From Manis javanica (Eukaryota; Chordata; Mammalia; Pholidota; Manidae): a stretch of DNA of 64,000 nucleotides. Location: assembly GCF_040802235.1 (NCBI RefSeq), contig NC_133158.1, positions 164,025,401-164,089,400 of the forward strand, given 5' to 3'. Positions 20,301 to 30,415 of the stretch are shown here, piece by piece (the first letter of the stretch is position 1; every line of letters starts with the position of its first letter). The position numbers and the translations under genes were made by a program. The notes beneath the pieces are model-generated. The model was given only the letters and a program-made list of their open reading frames with translations, was not told the DNA's origin and did not search any database.

Positions 20301-21770
20301 ATGAAAGCTCTGGTTCTGCCCTCATACACCCTGTAAATCCCAAAGTTTGGGACATTACAAGCCCCTCTGTGGCCCTATGTCCCCCTGCCTCTATCAAATT
20401 ATGTGACCCCTCTCAGTATATCTGTCAGGCCCAATACCCCCTAACCACTTCAGCCCTCATAGGCCTCCAACCCATCATTCAAGCAGACCCACTCACTCCC
20501 CATTTAATACCCCCATATTAGCTGTTAAAAAAACCAACGGATCTTTCCGCCTTGTGCAAGACCTTTGCCTCATCAACATAGCCATTGTCCCTATCCATCC
20601 CTTAGTTCCAAATCCATACAGCCTCAGCATCCCACTTCTCAGTCCTAAATATCAAAGACATACCCCCATATTAGCTGTTAAAAAACCAACGGATCTTTCC
20701 GCCTTGTCCAAGACCTTCGCCTCATCAACATAGCCATTGTCCCTATCCATCCCTTAGTTCCAAGTCCATACAGCCTCAGCATCCCACTTCTCAGTCCTAG
20801 ATCTCAAAGACCTATTTTTCTATCCCTCTAGACCCCTGCTCCCAAGATTTTTTCATCTTCACCTGGACGGACCCATACACAAGACATTCTAAACAACTCA
20901 CTTGGTCAGTTTTGCCACAAAGCTTCCGAGATAGTCCCCATATTTTTAGACAGGTCCTAGCTCAGGACCTCAAACAATTTCATCATGATCACTCCAAGTT
21001 CACCTTATAATACATAGACAATCTTCTACTCTGCAGTCTCTCGTGGGAACAGTCTCAACTTGACACTGTCTCCCTACTTAACCTTCTAGCTTCCAGAAGT
21101 TACCGTGTATTCCCTGTCAAAGCTCAAATCTCTTCCCCTCCTATCACTTACCTCAGATTCCTTCTATCTCAACAAAGAAAGTCCATTACCTTAGACAGAA
21201 AATGGCTCCTCTCGGACCTGCCCATTCCCAAAACCAAGACAAAAATCCTTTCCTTTCTAGGCCCTTTCTAAGCCTAGCTAGATATTTTAGAACGTAGATC
21301 CCTAACTTCTCCCTGCACCCTGTTGGCAAGACCCCTATACAACCTCAGCAAGAGCCCCCCTAAAAAACCATTATCCTCCTCACCCCGATACTCCTTCATT
21401 AAGCTCCGTCAAGCCCTTGTGGAAGCCCCAGCTCTCCATCTTCCTGATTTGTCGAAGCCCTTCTCATTATACATTCATGAGAGGTCAAGTCAAGCTCTAG
21501 GAGTCCTAGGCCAATATGCTTTGCCCAAGTAGCTTATATCTCCAAGCAATTAGACCCCACAGTTCAGGGATTGGCCCCCTGCCTACGAGCATTAGCCGCT
21601 AGACAGCTCTTGCAGAAAGAAGCTCATAAACTGACATTCAGAGCGCCCCTTACCATTCTGTCCCCACATCACCTAAAAGATCTCTTAACCTACAAAGGTT
21701 TACAGACTCTCCCTCCCTCCAGACTCCTGACCTTACTGTCCTCTTTTCTCCAAAATCCCGTTCACCCCCT
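20300..21770 (+). pseudogene. pol: Reverse transcriptase remnant, copy 1
   Basis: RT similarity to copy 2 is clear, for example 'ggatctttccgccttgt' and 'acccatacacaagacattct', but frameshifts and stops are frequent. The catalytic YVDD region at about 21006-21020 reads 'tacatagacaatctt', so the second Asp has become Asn (YIDN). A 153-bp piece is duplicated (20509-20661 and 20662-20815). After 21760 the sequence jumps from the end of the RT connection to the last codons of pol, so RNase H and integrase are missing. This copy could not have replicated by itself. Confidence 0.85.
20509..20815 (+). repeat. 153-bp tandem duplication inside RT
   Basis: Two adjacent copies start 'acccccatattagctgtt', at 20509 and 20662, and run to 'cttctcagtccta'. 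They differ by a few substitutions and one A in a poly(A) run. Copy 2 of the provirus has a single unit at 57149, so the duplication arose in the copy 1 lineage. Confidence 0.85.
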
Positions 21771-21790
21771 TTGCCATCCATACCTGAATC

Positions 21791-23505
21791 ATGACTTTTT
21801 CCTCCTTTACTGCTCTCTCGCTTTTTTTCCTCATTCCTATTGTCTTCCCCACCACCCCAGCCTCCTTTGTATGGCGATTCAAAGTCAGACAGACTTACAC
21901 ACAGCATCAAACAAAAGTTACTGCCCTCATTGCCACACCAGACTGCCCTCTGAAAAGCTGCTCTGAGCCTTTATACCTCCACTTTCCTCCCTCCACTGAA
22001 GTGTTCACTAGCAGCTACCCTTATTCTCCCTACCTCTGCTTCCTCTATGATCAAAAACAAGCCTATTGCAGGCGATGGCCAGATACCTACAGGAGATGTC
22101 CCTACTAGTCTTGCACCATTCACTACATAGGTAACTTCCAGTACCCACAGTATTACTCCTCCAACCGTTTCATGAAATATCCCAATGGCTCATTCTCCTC
22201 ATCAATCCCAGATCCCTCGGACTCTCGATGGGCTGCCAGAGTCACAGCCTCAGTTTACTATGGGGGGTCCTCGACCCCCCACAGTACCCTTCATATCTCT
22301 CGAAAGTATGTTCCCTCTCATTCCCATATCTCTCAAGTTGCATCAGATAGCAGACATTCCGAAAAAGTCATTATCCAAACTCTTGATAGTGCCTCTTCAT
22401 CTTCTTATCCCCGCCCCTCTTCCCATTTCTCCTACTCTTCATTACAGCTCATTCAGGACACCACCATCTTTCTCAACCACACCCTTAACACAGACAATTG
22501 TTTCTTGTGCGCATCACTACAGCGCCCACTGCTGGCCGCCGTGCCCCTTAATATTTCCAACTACTCCTTCCATGCAGAAGGACAACCCCTCTGCCCCCTG
22601 GCAGACATACCCCTATGGGAACCAGAATACGCAGATAATCTCACCATCCACCACTGTGTAGGCCCAACTCCACCCACCTCCAGCGCACTTCACTGCCTCT
22701 CTATCTACACCCCTACCTCCGGCTCTAAGACTTTTACGCAACCGGGACACTTCTTTTAGTGTAATAGCAGTCTTTTCAACTCACTGCCTCTCAACTCCGA
22801 TACACCCTGCATTCTCGTCACCCTAATCCCACAGTTAACACTTTACAGCATGACAGAATTCCTTGAGCTCCAACCTCCCTTGCCCTCGCGCACAAAAAGA
22901 GCTGCTTTCCTTCCCATCATGGTCAGTAGCTCTTTGATCACCTCAGCCATTGGGGCAGGGTTTTCGGGAGAAGCCTTGGGTCACTCTCTATAGGCAGTTA
23001 GAGATCTCAACGCCAAACTTGAGGGAGCCCTGACATCCACTGCCGATTCTCTAGCCTCTCTCCAAAGACAGGTCACTTCGCTAGCTAAAGTCACCCTTCA
23101 AAACCGGCGGGCCCTAGATCTGCTTACAGCCGAGAAGGGCGGCACCTGCGTCTTCCTCTGGGAAGAGTGCTGCTATTACATCAACGAATCTGGCATTGTA
23201 GAAACTGACATTACCAAACTCACCGACCTTGCCTCCAGTCTCCACTCTGCTTCCAATTCCAACCCATTCTCGTCAATACTAACAAACCCCCTCCTCACCT
23301 GGCTCTGGCCCATTGCAGGCCCCATAATAATCATTCTTCTCGCCTGTCTCTTCTTACCCTGTATAATAAAGTTCATCAAATCCCAAGTCAGAAAAATCTC
23401 TAAGGAAGCTTTCAACCAGCTTTTACTCAGGAACTACCAGCTTCTGGCCACAGAAGATCCCTCACCCTCACGTGACCTCCTCACCACACGCTGAGATGGA
23501 CCCCT
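21791..23505 (+). pseudogene. env: env, copy 1, multiply interrupted
   Basis: ATG 21791 opens a signal peptide (FTALSLFFLIPIVFP) and the SU N-terminus, which stops at 22108. SU similarity continues in other frames (22172-22759) and includes the CFLC motif near 22500. The TM part has the CX6CC loop (near 23150) and the membrane span, but an in-frame stop ('tctataggca', about 22990) and other changes break it. It is much more damaged than the env of copy 2, to which it otherwise aligns end to end. Confidence 0.85.
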
Positions 23506-23771
23506 CTCCGCTGGAAACTGTTCCTGGAAACAATAGCCGCAGACGCCTGGCTCCGGACACCCAAATCCTCTTGGCCAACCTATGGTTACAGGGAACCTTC
23601 ATTGATTTCCAAACCTGAAGAAGTCCACATCTACTCGTCCTTACTGCGGGGAGTCCTATCAACCCTTTCCTCCCAATCCTCAAGCCCTCACTCCCTTCTC
23701 CGCCCCTGTTCAGCAGGAAGCAGCCAGAGAGAAAGCAACGTCCACAAACCCATAGAGGAGAAAGGGGGGAA

Positions 23772-24020
23772 TGAAGGGTCCCCACCAGTAAGATGGCAAA
23801 CTTCCGGCTTCTCTTCGGGGTCCTCAGTTCCCGCCGGCGCCACCTGAAGCCCCATCACCTCTCGTCCCCCTCCCAATCCCAGCACCTAGCCAACAGCCAC
23901 CAGCCCCGTAGAAGTGACACCTCAATCAATTCATGCCCCCTCCTATATAACCCAACACCTTTCCCTAATAAAGCGGAACTCTCCGGTGAATTGCTGCTAT
24001 GTGTCCCTCCTTTCCTTTCA
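23772..24020 (+). repeat. 3' LTR of ERV-F copy 1
   Basis: This 249-base LTR is preceded by the purine tract gaggagaaaggggggaa and followed by the GTTTA target duplication. It differs from the 5' LTR at about 8 positions plus one single-base indel. Confidence 0.92.
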
Positions 24021-24025
24021 GTTTA

Positions 24026-24720
24026 GATGGCTCCAGATTAGCAGGGCCGATGAAGGCTCTGAACTGATAGGGACTGTGTGTGTCCAGGGGGCTGGAAATG
24101 AAATGCAAGTAAAATTCTAGCACCAGTTATTTAAAGCCAGGCTGTACTGCGGAAGATAAATTTCTTCTATCTCAGGGAGTTTAAGACTTCCCAATTTTCA
24201 AAGATAATGATGGCACTTAATAAGTAGAATAGATTTTCACTAAAAGAATTTAGAAAACCAACTCCATATTGTAGTAGTTCACAGGACTTTTGACTATTTT
24301 CTTTCCGTGTGGCAAAATATGTTTAGCTGCAAAACATTATATTGCATACTTCTTTCAGGGGCCACGCCTCTCTAATCAGTGTTTGTATTGAGGCCAGGTT
24401 TGTGTGCAGAAGATAAGACACTTCTTTCTTAGAGTTTAGGGACTGACTTACTGTCAGTTTTCCTAGTTTTTCCTGCCTGAGCTTTAGTCATTCCCTGAGA
24501 GGCCCCTGCCTGTCTGATAAGTGCAGGCACTGTGTGACTTTTCACTGCTAGAGTCTTGATCTGAGTCACAAGCTTGTTTCACTTCCCTGGGGCTACAGAC
24601 AAGGAAATGCTAAGCGTCAGGACTGCCTCTAAGGAAAGGAGTTGATAGAATACAGTTATTTACATGTTGGTCTGAGGGTTCAGCTTGATTACTTTAAAGG
24701 CTCAATTTACATTACACAGG
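24026..24720 (-). other. Second part of the non-coding module
   Basis: On the minus strand this stretch follows the RT remnant and leads, across the nested ERV-F, into 16770-15210. It has no coding frame and no recognised motif. Its beginning has no counterpart at the right end of the window, where the shared module starts only at about 52845. I cannot name its source. Confidence 0.5.
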
Positions 24721-25670
24721 AGAATGTAGTGCACAGGCCTAAGAGGACTGCTTTGAATGGGGGGCAATGTAAATTAATGAGTAAAGGTTTGTGTAAGTCA
24801 ATTTTCAATAATTGACCTTTTTGAATGTGTTGTTCTACCTCCTTGAGTTCTTCAGCTTTTAGGGTTAAGTCTCTAGGACTATTAAGATCTGAGGGTCTTT
24901 TCAAAGTATTGAAGAGATGTTGCAGTTTATAAGTAGGAATATTTAGTAACGGTCAGATCCAATTGATAACTCCTAATAATGTTTGAAAATAATTTAAAGT
25001 TTTAAGATTATCTCTCCTTGTCTGAATTTTCTGAGAGATTATTGAATTTTCTTGAATTCTATTCCCAAGTAATTCATTGGGTATTGTATTTGTTTTTTAT
25101 CAGGAGCTATTTATAAGCCCCATTGTTTTAATTCAACTTTGGCCTCATTGAGAATAGTAGTAAGAGATAGATGTTTATGTAGAGCTATGAGAATATCATC
25201 CATATTATGAATGATATAAGCTGAGGGCAATTTCCCACATAAAGGCTGAAGGGTCCTATGCACATAATTTTGGCAAATTGTGGGGTTCTTTAGCATTCCT
25301 TGAGGAAGCAATTTTCATTGAAATCTTTCTGAAGGGGCCTGTAAGTTTAAAGAAGGGTCAGTAAAAACAAATTTCCCCCTATCTGTTATGGCCAAAGGAA
25401 TTGTGAAAAAGCAACCTTTAAGGTCAATGATAGCCATATTCCAGTCTTTTGGAATCACAGCCGGAGAAGGGAGGCCTTGTTGTAAAGGTCACATAGGTTG
25501 AAGAACTGCATTAATTTGCCTTAAGTCATGTAAGAGTCTCCAATTTCCTGACTTCCTTTTTATAACAAATACAGGGGCTCGTGGAAAATTCTTATCTATC
25601 TAGCTGAAGCTGTTCTTAAACTAACATGTGTAAGGATGCCATTTTTTCTTTATTAAGTGGCTATTGATCC
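24720..25670 (-). pseudogene. pol: Class II reverse transcriptase fragment
   Basis: Minus-strand pieces match the RT of the provirus at 31344-38315, including the frame at 25311-25111 with a catalytic-site stretch [11 protein letters not shown]. The usual YMDD has become NMDD (plus-strand 25195-25206). The upstream side joins the gag stub at about 25670 through a short shared sequence (caaacaggc), so the end of gag, the dUTPase and the protease are deleted. The downstream side ends at about 24720. Stops and frameshifts are frequent. Confidence 0.8.
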
Positions 25671-25671
25671 A

Positions 25672-25930
25672 CCCAAACAGGCACAGGGATAATGTTTCCC
25701 TGTCTGTGAGCCTTTTTGAAATCTTTTAATACATTACTCCCATCAGTTTGTCTGAGGGTTCCCTGTGGAAGCAACCAATAATATTATTTCTTAACATATT
25801 TATAAAGCTGAGCAAAATCTCTTTAAGAAGTTTCCACTCCTGATGTTTTTAGGAGGGCACGGTGCACTTTTAAATAATCCTCTGTTAGCTGCTTTGGTTT
25901 CAGTTTGGTCCATTATAGTGTCCCTGATGT
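25672..25930 (-). pseudogene. gag: gag matrix stub with lost start codon
   Basis: The minus-strand sequence matches the matrix start of the provirus at 31344-38315. At the position of that element's ATG (37816-37818) this one has ACA (25928-25930), so the gag start is lost. Only matrix remains before the deletion junction with RT. Confidence 0.7.
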
Positions 25931-26095
25931 CTCTATCCTTTCCCTACATGTGATTTCTCAGGAGTCTTACCGGATCGACGATCTTCGGAGCCTGCCTGCT
26001 CTGCTTTTCAAGGGTCGCCCGAGCAGAGCTTCCCCACTCTTGATTTCAAATGTTGCTCTTCTGAGTTTCAATGGTCTCTGTTCTGAGTTTCACCC

Positions 26096-26113
26096 ATCCC
26101 TGTTCTGGTGCCA
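26096..26113 (-). other. Primer binding site, tRNA-Lys3 type (degenerate)
   Basis: On the minus strand TGGCACCAGAACAGGGAT lies two bases after the 5' LTR. It differs at three or so positions from the tRNA-Lys3 site TGGCGCCCGAACAGGGAC, mostly at CpG-derived positions. Confidence 0.75.
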
Positions 26114-26115
26114 CT

Positions 26116-26499
26116 TGTGGGTCCCCTCCCTGTCTCTAAGCTGCAGACAAGGGAGGAGATGCGATGAGTTGTCAAAGATTTGAAAGGACCAGCCAGGGGG
26201 CTCAAGGCATAACAGCTCAAGAGCAATGCCGAGAAGGCATTTCTCCTATTTATTGAATAAATGAACTTACAATGAACTCAAACATCATTCTCTGGCCTTG
26301 AGTCTAGCCCAAGGATGCGACGCTTCTCAAGGATACCAAAACTGAAGATGGCTCCGAGCCATGAAAACTGCTTTGGTTCTCATCACTCAGTCCTTGATTA
26401 CACATCAACAGAGTGTGTGGAAAAACAATCAAGTCATGTGTACTTATACATTTGATTTCTATATTACTTGAATTATGTATTAACCCCATCAATCCCACA
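26116..26499 (-). repeat. 5' LTR of the interrupted class II provirus
   Basis: This LTR runs on the minus strand from 26499 (TGTGGGATTG) to 26116 (ending CCCACA). It matches the 13326-13707 copy along its length, with about 15 substitutions and small indels by eye, plus a GTGT/GATT-type length difference. Confidence 0.88.
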
Positions 26500-26689
26500 C
26501 CCCTCTTATTCTTTCTCCTCCATTCTTTAGATGTTAGGTGTTTTATTCTGTACTATTTTGTGTTTCCTTTGACTGCTTTTGTGAGAAGTTAATTTTATTT
26601 TTTGCCTTTAGTATTTGGTTGGTCTGCTTTCTTCAGTGTGATTTTATTTTCTCTGTTGGCATCTATTTAGCCTTAGGAGTGCTTCCATC

Positions 26690-27541
26690 TAGAGCAGTTC
26701 GTCTAAAATACCCTGTAGAGGTGGTTTGTGGGAGGCAAATTCCCTCAACTTTTGCTTGTCTCAGAATTGTTTAATCCCTCCTTCATATTTAAATGGTAAT
26801 CGTGCTGGATACAGTATCCTTGGTTCAAGGCCCTTCTGTTTCATTGCATTAAATATATCATGCCATTCTCTTCTGGCCTGCAAGATTTCTGTTGAGAAGT
26901 CTGATGATAGCCTGATGGGTTTTCCTTTGTAGGTGACCTTTTTTCTCTCCCTGGCTGCTGTTTATACTCTGTCCTTGTCTTTGATCTTTGCCATTTTAAT
27001 TATTATGTGTTTTGGTGTTGTCCTCTTGGGTCCCTTGTGTTGGGAGTTCCATGGGCTTCCATGGTCTGGTCTGAGAGACTATTCCCTCCCCCAGTTTGGG
27101 GAAGTTTTCAGCAATTATTTCTTCAAATACACTTTCTGTCCCTTTTTCTCTCTCCTCTTCTTGTACTCCTATAATGCGAATACTGTTCTGTTTGGATTGG
27201 TCACATAGTTCTCTTAAAATTATTTAATTCCTGGAGATACTTTTCTCTCTCTCTGCCTCAGCTTCTCTGTATTCCTTTTCTCTGATTTCTATTCCATTAG
27301 TGGCCTCTTGTACCTCATCCAGTCTGCTCTTAGGACCTTCCAGAGGTTATTTTATTTCCATATTCTCCCTTGCTACTTGCTCCTTTAGCGCTTGCATATT
27401 TCTCTGCAGGTCCATCAGCATGGTTATGACCTTTATTTTAAATTCTTTTTCAGGAAGATTGGTTAAGTCTATCTCCCCAGGCCCTCTCTTGGGGGTTGTC
27501 TGGGTAACTCTGGACTGGACCAAATTCTTCTGCCTTTTCAT
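26690..27541 (-). pseudogene. L1 ORF1 (RNA-binding protein), broken
   Basis: The frame opens at 27541 with MKRQKNLVQSRVTQ and a helical N-terminus (LTNLPEKEFKIKVITMLMDL), the usual start of L1 ORF1p. It closes after 64 codons. Further along, the C-terminal domain is still readable around 26830-26760 (KGLEPRILYPARLPFKYEG) but with an in-frame stop right after it. ORF1p normally trimerises through a coiled coil and coats L1 RNA. Confidence 0.85.
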
Positions 27542-28840
27542 GGCGATAGAGGTAGCTGCAGGCAGGTAGCGTGTGTGTCAGCTGGGAGACCAAAGTCCTT
27601 TCCTGTTTGCTGGTCACCTTGCCCTTCTCCGCTGCCTGTGTCAGTTACCCGCACTTCTGGAGCAGCCTCTGGGTTAATCCCCTAAGCTGCCATGGGTGGG
27701 GTCGGTGTCAGGGTAGCCCAGAGCCCTGCAGGGAGTGGTAGGCACAATGGGTGTGCTCTTCTGTGAGAGCAGCGCCCCTTTGCACCTTGCCCAGGTTTCT
27801 ACTGCCTGCACCGGGCAGCTGCATGCTGGCAGCAGCCTTTGGGTCTGGCCTCGGTGGCTGTGCACTGAGAGGAGATTCTGGGTGGCTGCTGGGGGCACAG
27901 CTGCTCCCGGCCACTGGACTGCCACCATGGGTGCATGCGGCCTCTCCCCAGCCTCTCTGCTGCCACCACCACCACACGCGGCTACTCCCAGGCCACCCAG
28001 CTGCCACATGCTCGCACGCCTGCTCCCAGGCTGCTCAGCTGCTGCCTCCAGCTCACACACCCTCTCCAGGGCTGTTCGGCCACCACTGGCTCACGTGCCC
28101 ACTCCTGGGCCGCTCTGCTGCCACCGCCGCCGCCGCTGGCTTGTGTGCCTGCTCCTGGGCCACTCCGCTGCTGCCATCTCTCGTGCCAACTCCCATGCCA
28201 CTCTGCCACCACTGCTGTCAGGCTTCTGGTCCGCTGTGTCAGGGGCCATGCCGGCTGGGGGAACTGGCAGGCTGCTCATTGCTGTGAGGGGCTTCAGAGC
28301 TACACTGCCACCCAGGGGGTTAGGGTGCCTGGAGTTCCCCGGGATTCCCAGCTGCTGGGCTGAGTGTGCCAGGATGATTCCACCCAGCAGTGAAGTCCCT
28401 GTCCCTTTAAGACTTTTAAAAAGCACTCTCCTTTCTTTTGTCCCAGGGGAGCTGGTTGCGGGTACCCGCTCACAGATTTTTGCTTTTCCGTTTCTCTAAT
28501 ATCCAGCACACTGTGCACTGTGTGTCTGCACTCCTGGTGCAGATTACTAGAGCTGGTTGTTTAGCAGTTCTGGGCTTTCACTCCCTCCCCTCTCTGACTC
28601 CTTTCCTCCCACCGAGGAGCTGGGATGGGGGGATCACTTGGGTCCCACTGGGCTGCGGCATGTATATTACCCCCTTTGTGAGATGCTGAGTTCTCGCAGA
28701 TGCAGATGTAGCCTGGCTGTTGTACTGTATCCACTAGTCTCTCTTTTAGGAATAGTTGTATTTGTTGTATTTTCAAAAATATATATGGTTTTGGGAGATT
28801 TCCGCTGCCCTACTCACGCCGCCATCTTGGCTCCTCCCCT
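27542..28840 (-). promoter_or_regulatory. L1 5' UTR / internal promoter region
   Basis: This is a GC-rich stretch between the L1 5' end and ORF1. It includes the CAAGATGGCGGC start and a block of degenerate tandem repeats at about 27900-28240 built on 'gctcctgggccactc'-like words (plus view). Mammalian L1 5' UTRs carry the internal RNA polymerase II promoter. The 254-codon plus-strand frame at 27735-28499 is an antisense by-product of this composition. Confidence 0.75.
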
Positions 28841-28849
28841 TTCCTTCAA

Positions 28850-30415
28850 GTTTGAATGATAAACTTGCTGGATAGTGTATTCTTGGTTGAGGGTCCTTTT
28901 GGTTCAATACATTAAATATTTCATTCTACTCCCTTCTGGTGTATAAAATTTCTGCTAAGAGTCTGCTGATAGCCTGATGGGGTTTCCTTCATAAATCATC
29001 TTTTTTCTCTCTCTGGATACTTTCAATACTTTCTCACACCTGTAATCTTTTGTTATTTTGATTACATGTCTCAGTGTTGTCCTCTTCGGGTTGGTTCCTT
29101 TTGTTATGGGCTCTCTCTGCTTCCATGATACGTGTGCCTATTTCCTTCCTGACTGGGGAAGATTCAACAATTATATCCTCAAAGAGACTTTCTAGCCCTT
29201 TGTTTCTCTCTTCTCCTTTTGGTACCCCTATTATGCAAATATTGTTTTGTTTGGATTGGTCATTCAGCTCTTATCATTCATTTCTAGAAATTATTTTTTC
29301 CTGTTCCTCAGCTTCATTATGTTCCTGTGTTGCCCACAAGTTCAAGACACTTTACTGTCTCATACCTGGTTCTTCTTTGTGGAGAAGCTCCAGTTGCTGT
29401 TGGTGGGCAATGTGTGTGTACTCTTTTCTGTGTGTCTATGAGCAGTGGTCTGATTCAGTTGCCTGCAGTTTGTCTCGAAGGCACTTTGTGAGTAGAGCAT
29501 TGCCTTCTGCTGGGATGATTGTGAGCAGGGTCACTATCTGCCTGCCCTGCAGTGATGGAAGGGCTGCTTGGTTTATGGTTTGGCATGGTGTTACTCAGTC
29601 TTGGGGCAGGCATGTGAAGGCACCAAGGAAGCAGTAGGAACCAGCTCTTGCTGGTGCCTCTCTAATTGGGCTGAGACAAGGTTAAGAAAGCTGGGAAAAT
29701 CTCTGTCTGCCTTCCAGGGAGGAAAATCTGACACTGTAAGGCCTAGTGAGCTGGCATGCCAGTTGGTGTACAGAGACATGCCCCAGAGCCAAACTGTTAG
29801 CAAGGGGATGTAGCTTCTGGAACTCTTGAGCATATTCAACCTGCTGAGCAAGAGAGCAGTTGGAAACCATCATCCTCCTGCCCTTTTTCCTGTTGTGATA
29901 GCTCCATCCAACCCTTATCCCTCTGGCACCCTTCCCGCTGCTGGTTAATCTTTCAAACTGCCACCTCTGTTTTGGTTCTCAGCAGAACTGGTGGAGCATG
30001 CCTGTCTTCCACATGCAGCTGAAGTTTCAGCCTCCCAGTGTGTTGCAACTGTTACTGCTGTCCACCCTTGCTAATCACCAGATCCCAATGCAATGTGATC
30101 TCTCCCAGAGCAGATCTCTAGGGCCAGATATGCAGAGTTCTTGAGCGCCTGTCCCCTCCCTGCTTTGTTCCTCTTTCTCTCCACTGTGGACTGGGATGGG
30201 GAAGTGCTTGGGTCCCACTTAACTGGGGCTCTGCCACTTTACTCCTTTCTGTGTGGTCTTCTCTTCTCCCCCAGGTATAGATGGTCTGTTCTGCAGTCTT
30301 CTGGTCAATTTCAGAGTTAGCTGGATTTGCTGTAGCTGCTTCTTTGGTGTGTTTGTGAGAGATTTCCACCTTGCCTTCCTACTCTGCCATCTTAATTTTT
30401 TGCATTTTGTTAACA
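28850..30415 (-). mobile_element. Second L1: 5' UTR and ORF1 part
   Basis: The block parallels 26790-28840: it contains the ORF1 C-terminal domain ('aacttgctggatagtgtattc', plus view, about 28862), an ORF1 body, and a 5' UTR ending at the minus-strand start TTAAGATGGCAGAGTAGG near 30410. It is more diverged and has a different 5' UTR from the neighbouring L1. Its downstream ORF2 half is not next to it, because the younger L1 begins at 28840. It may be the other end of the L1 whose 3' part is at 2250-3550. Confidence 0.75.

Larger units (their letters stand above)
16771..24020 (+). mobile_element. ERV-F-like class I provirus, copy 1
   Basis: LTRs of 248 and 249 bases are flanked by a perfect 5-bp target duplication GTTTA (16766-16770 and 24021-24025). 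The primer site is tRNA-Phe-like, the hallmark of the ERV-F/HERV-F group. Coding regions are gag, pro, part of pol and env, all interrupted. RNase H and integrase are removed by a deletion of about 1.8 kb relative to copy 2 (junction near 21762). It also has a roughly 490-bp insert in gag and a 153-bp tandem duplication in RT. The LTRs differ at only 8 or 9 positions by eye. Confidence 0.93.
13326..26499 (-). mobile_element. Class II provirus (Lys3 type), interrupted by ERV-F
   Basis: Two LTRs on the minus strand, at 26116-26499 (5') and 13326-13707 (3'), bracket internal sequence with a gag stub, an RT fragment and an env. The element splits L1 ORF2 from the region just downstream of L1 ORF1. 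A complete ERV-F-like provirus is nested in it at 16771-24020. By eye the LTRs differ at about 4% of positions. I could not find a convincing 6-bp target duplication: the flanks on the minus strand are GAGGGG and GACAAG. Much of pol (RNase H, integrase) is absent. In its place is a non-coding module also found at the right end of the window. Confidence 0.85.
26500..28840 (-). mobile_element. Full-length L1, block 1 (5' UTR and ORF1)
   Basis: This is the 5' block of the split L1. Its start on the minus strand is GGGGAGGAGCCAAGATGGCG at 28840, the classic mammalian L1 5' end with a YY1-type CAAGATGGC site. A GC-rich 5' UTR of about 1.3 kb with internal repeats follows, then ORF1 and the inter-ORF region, which is cut at 26500 by the class II LTR. 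Confidence 0.9.

Noticed and set aside
13326..26499. 6-bp target duplication for the interrupted class II provirus
   Set aside because: The minus-strand flanks GAGGGG and GACAAG do not match, so I do not claim a duplication.
27735..28499. 254-codon plus-strand open frame rich in Pro, Ser, Cys and Leu
   Set aside because: It is antisense to the GC-rich L1 5' UTR. Open frames appear there on both strands in several phases, and no domain is recognisable.
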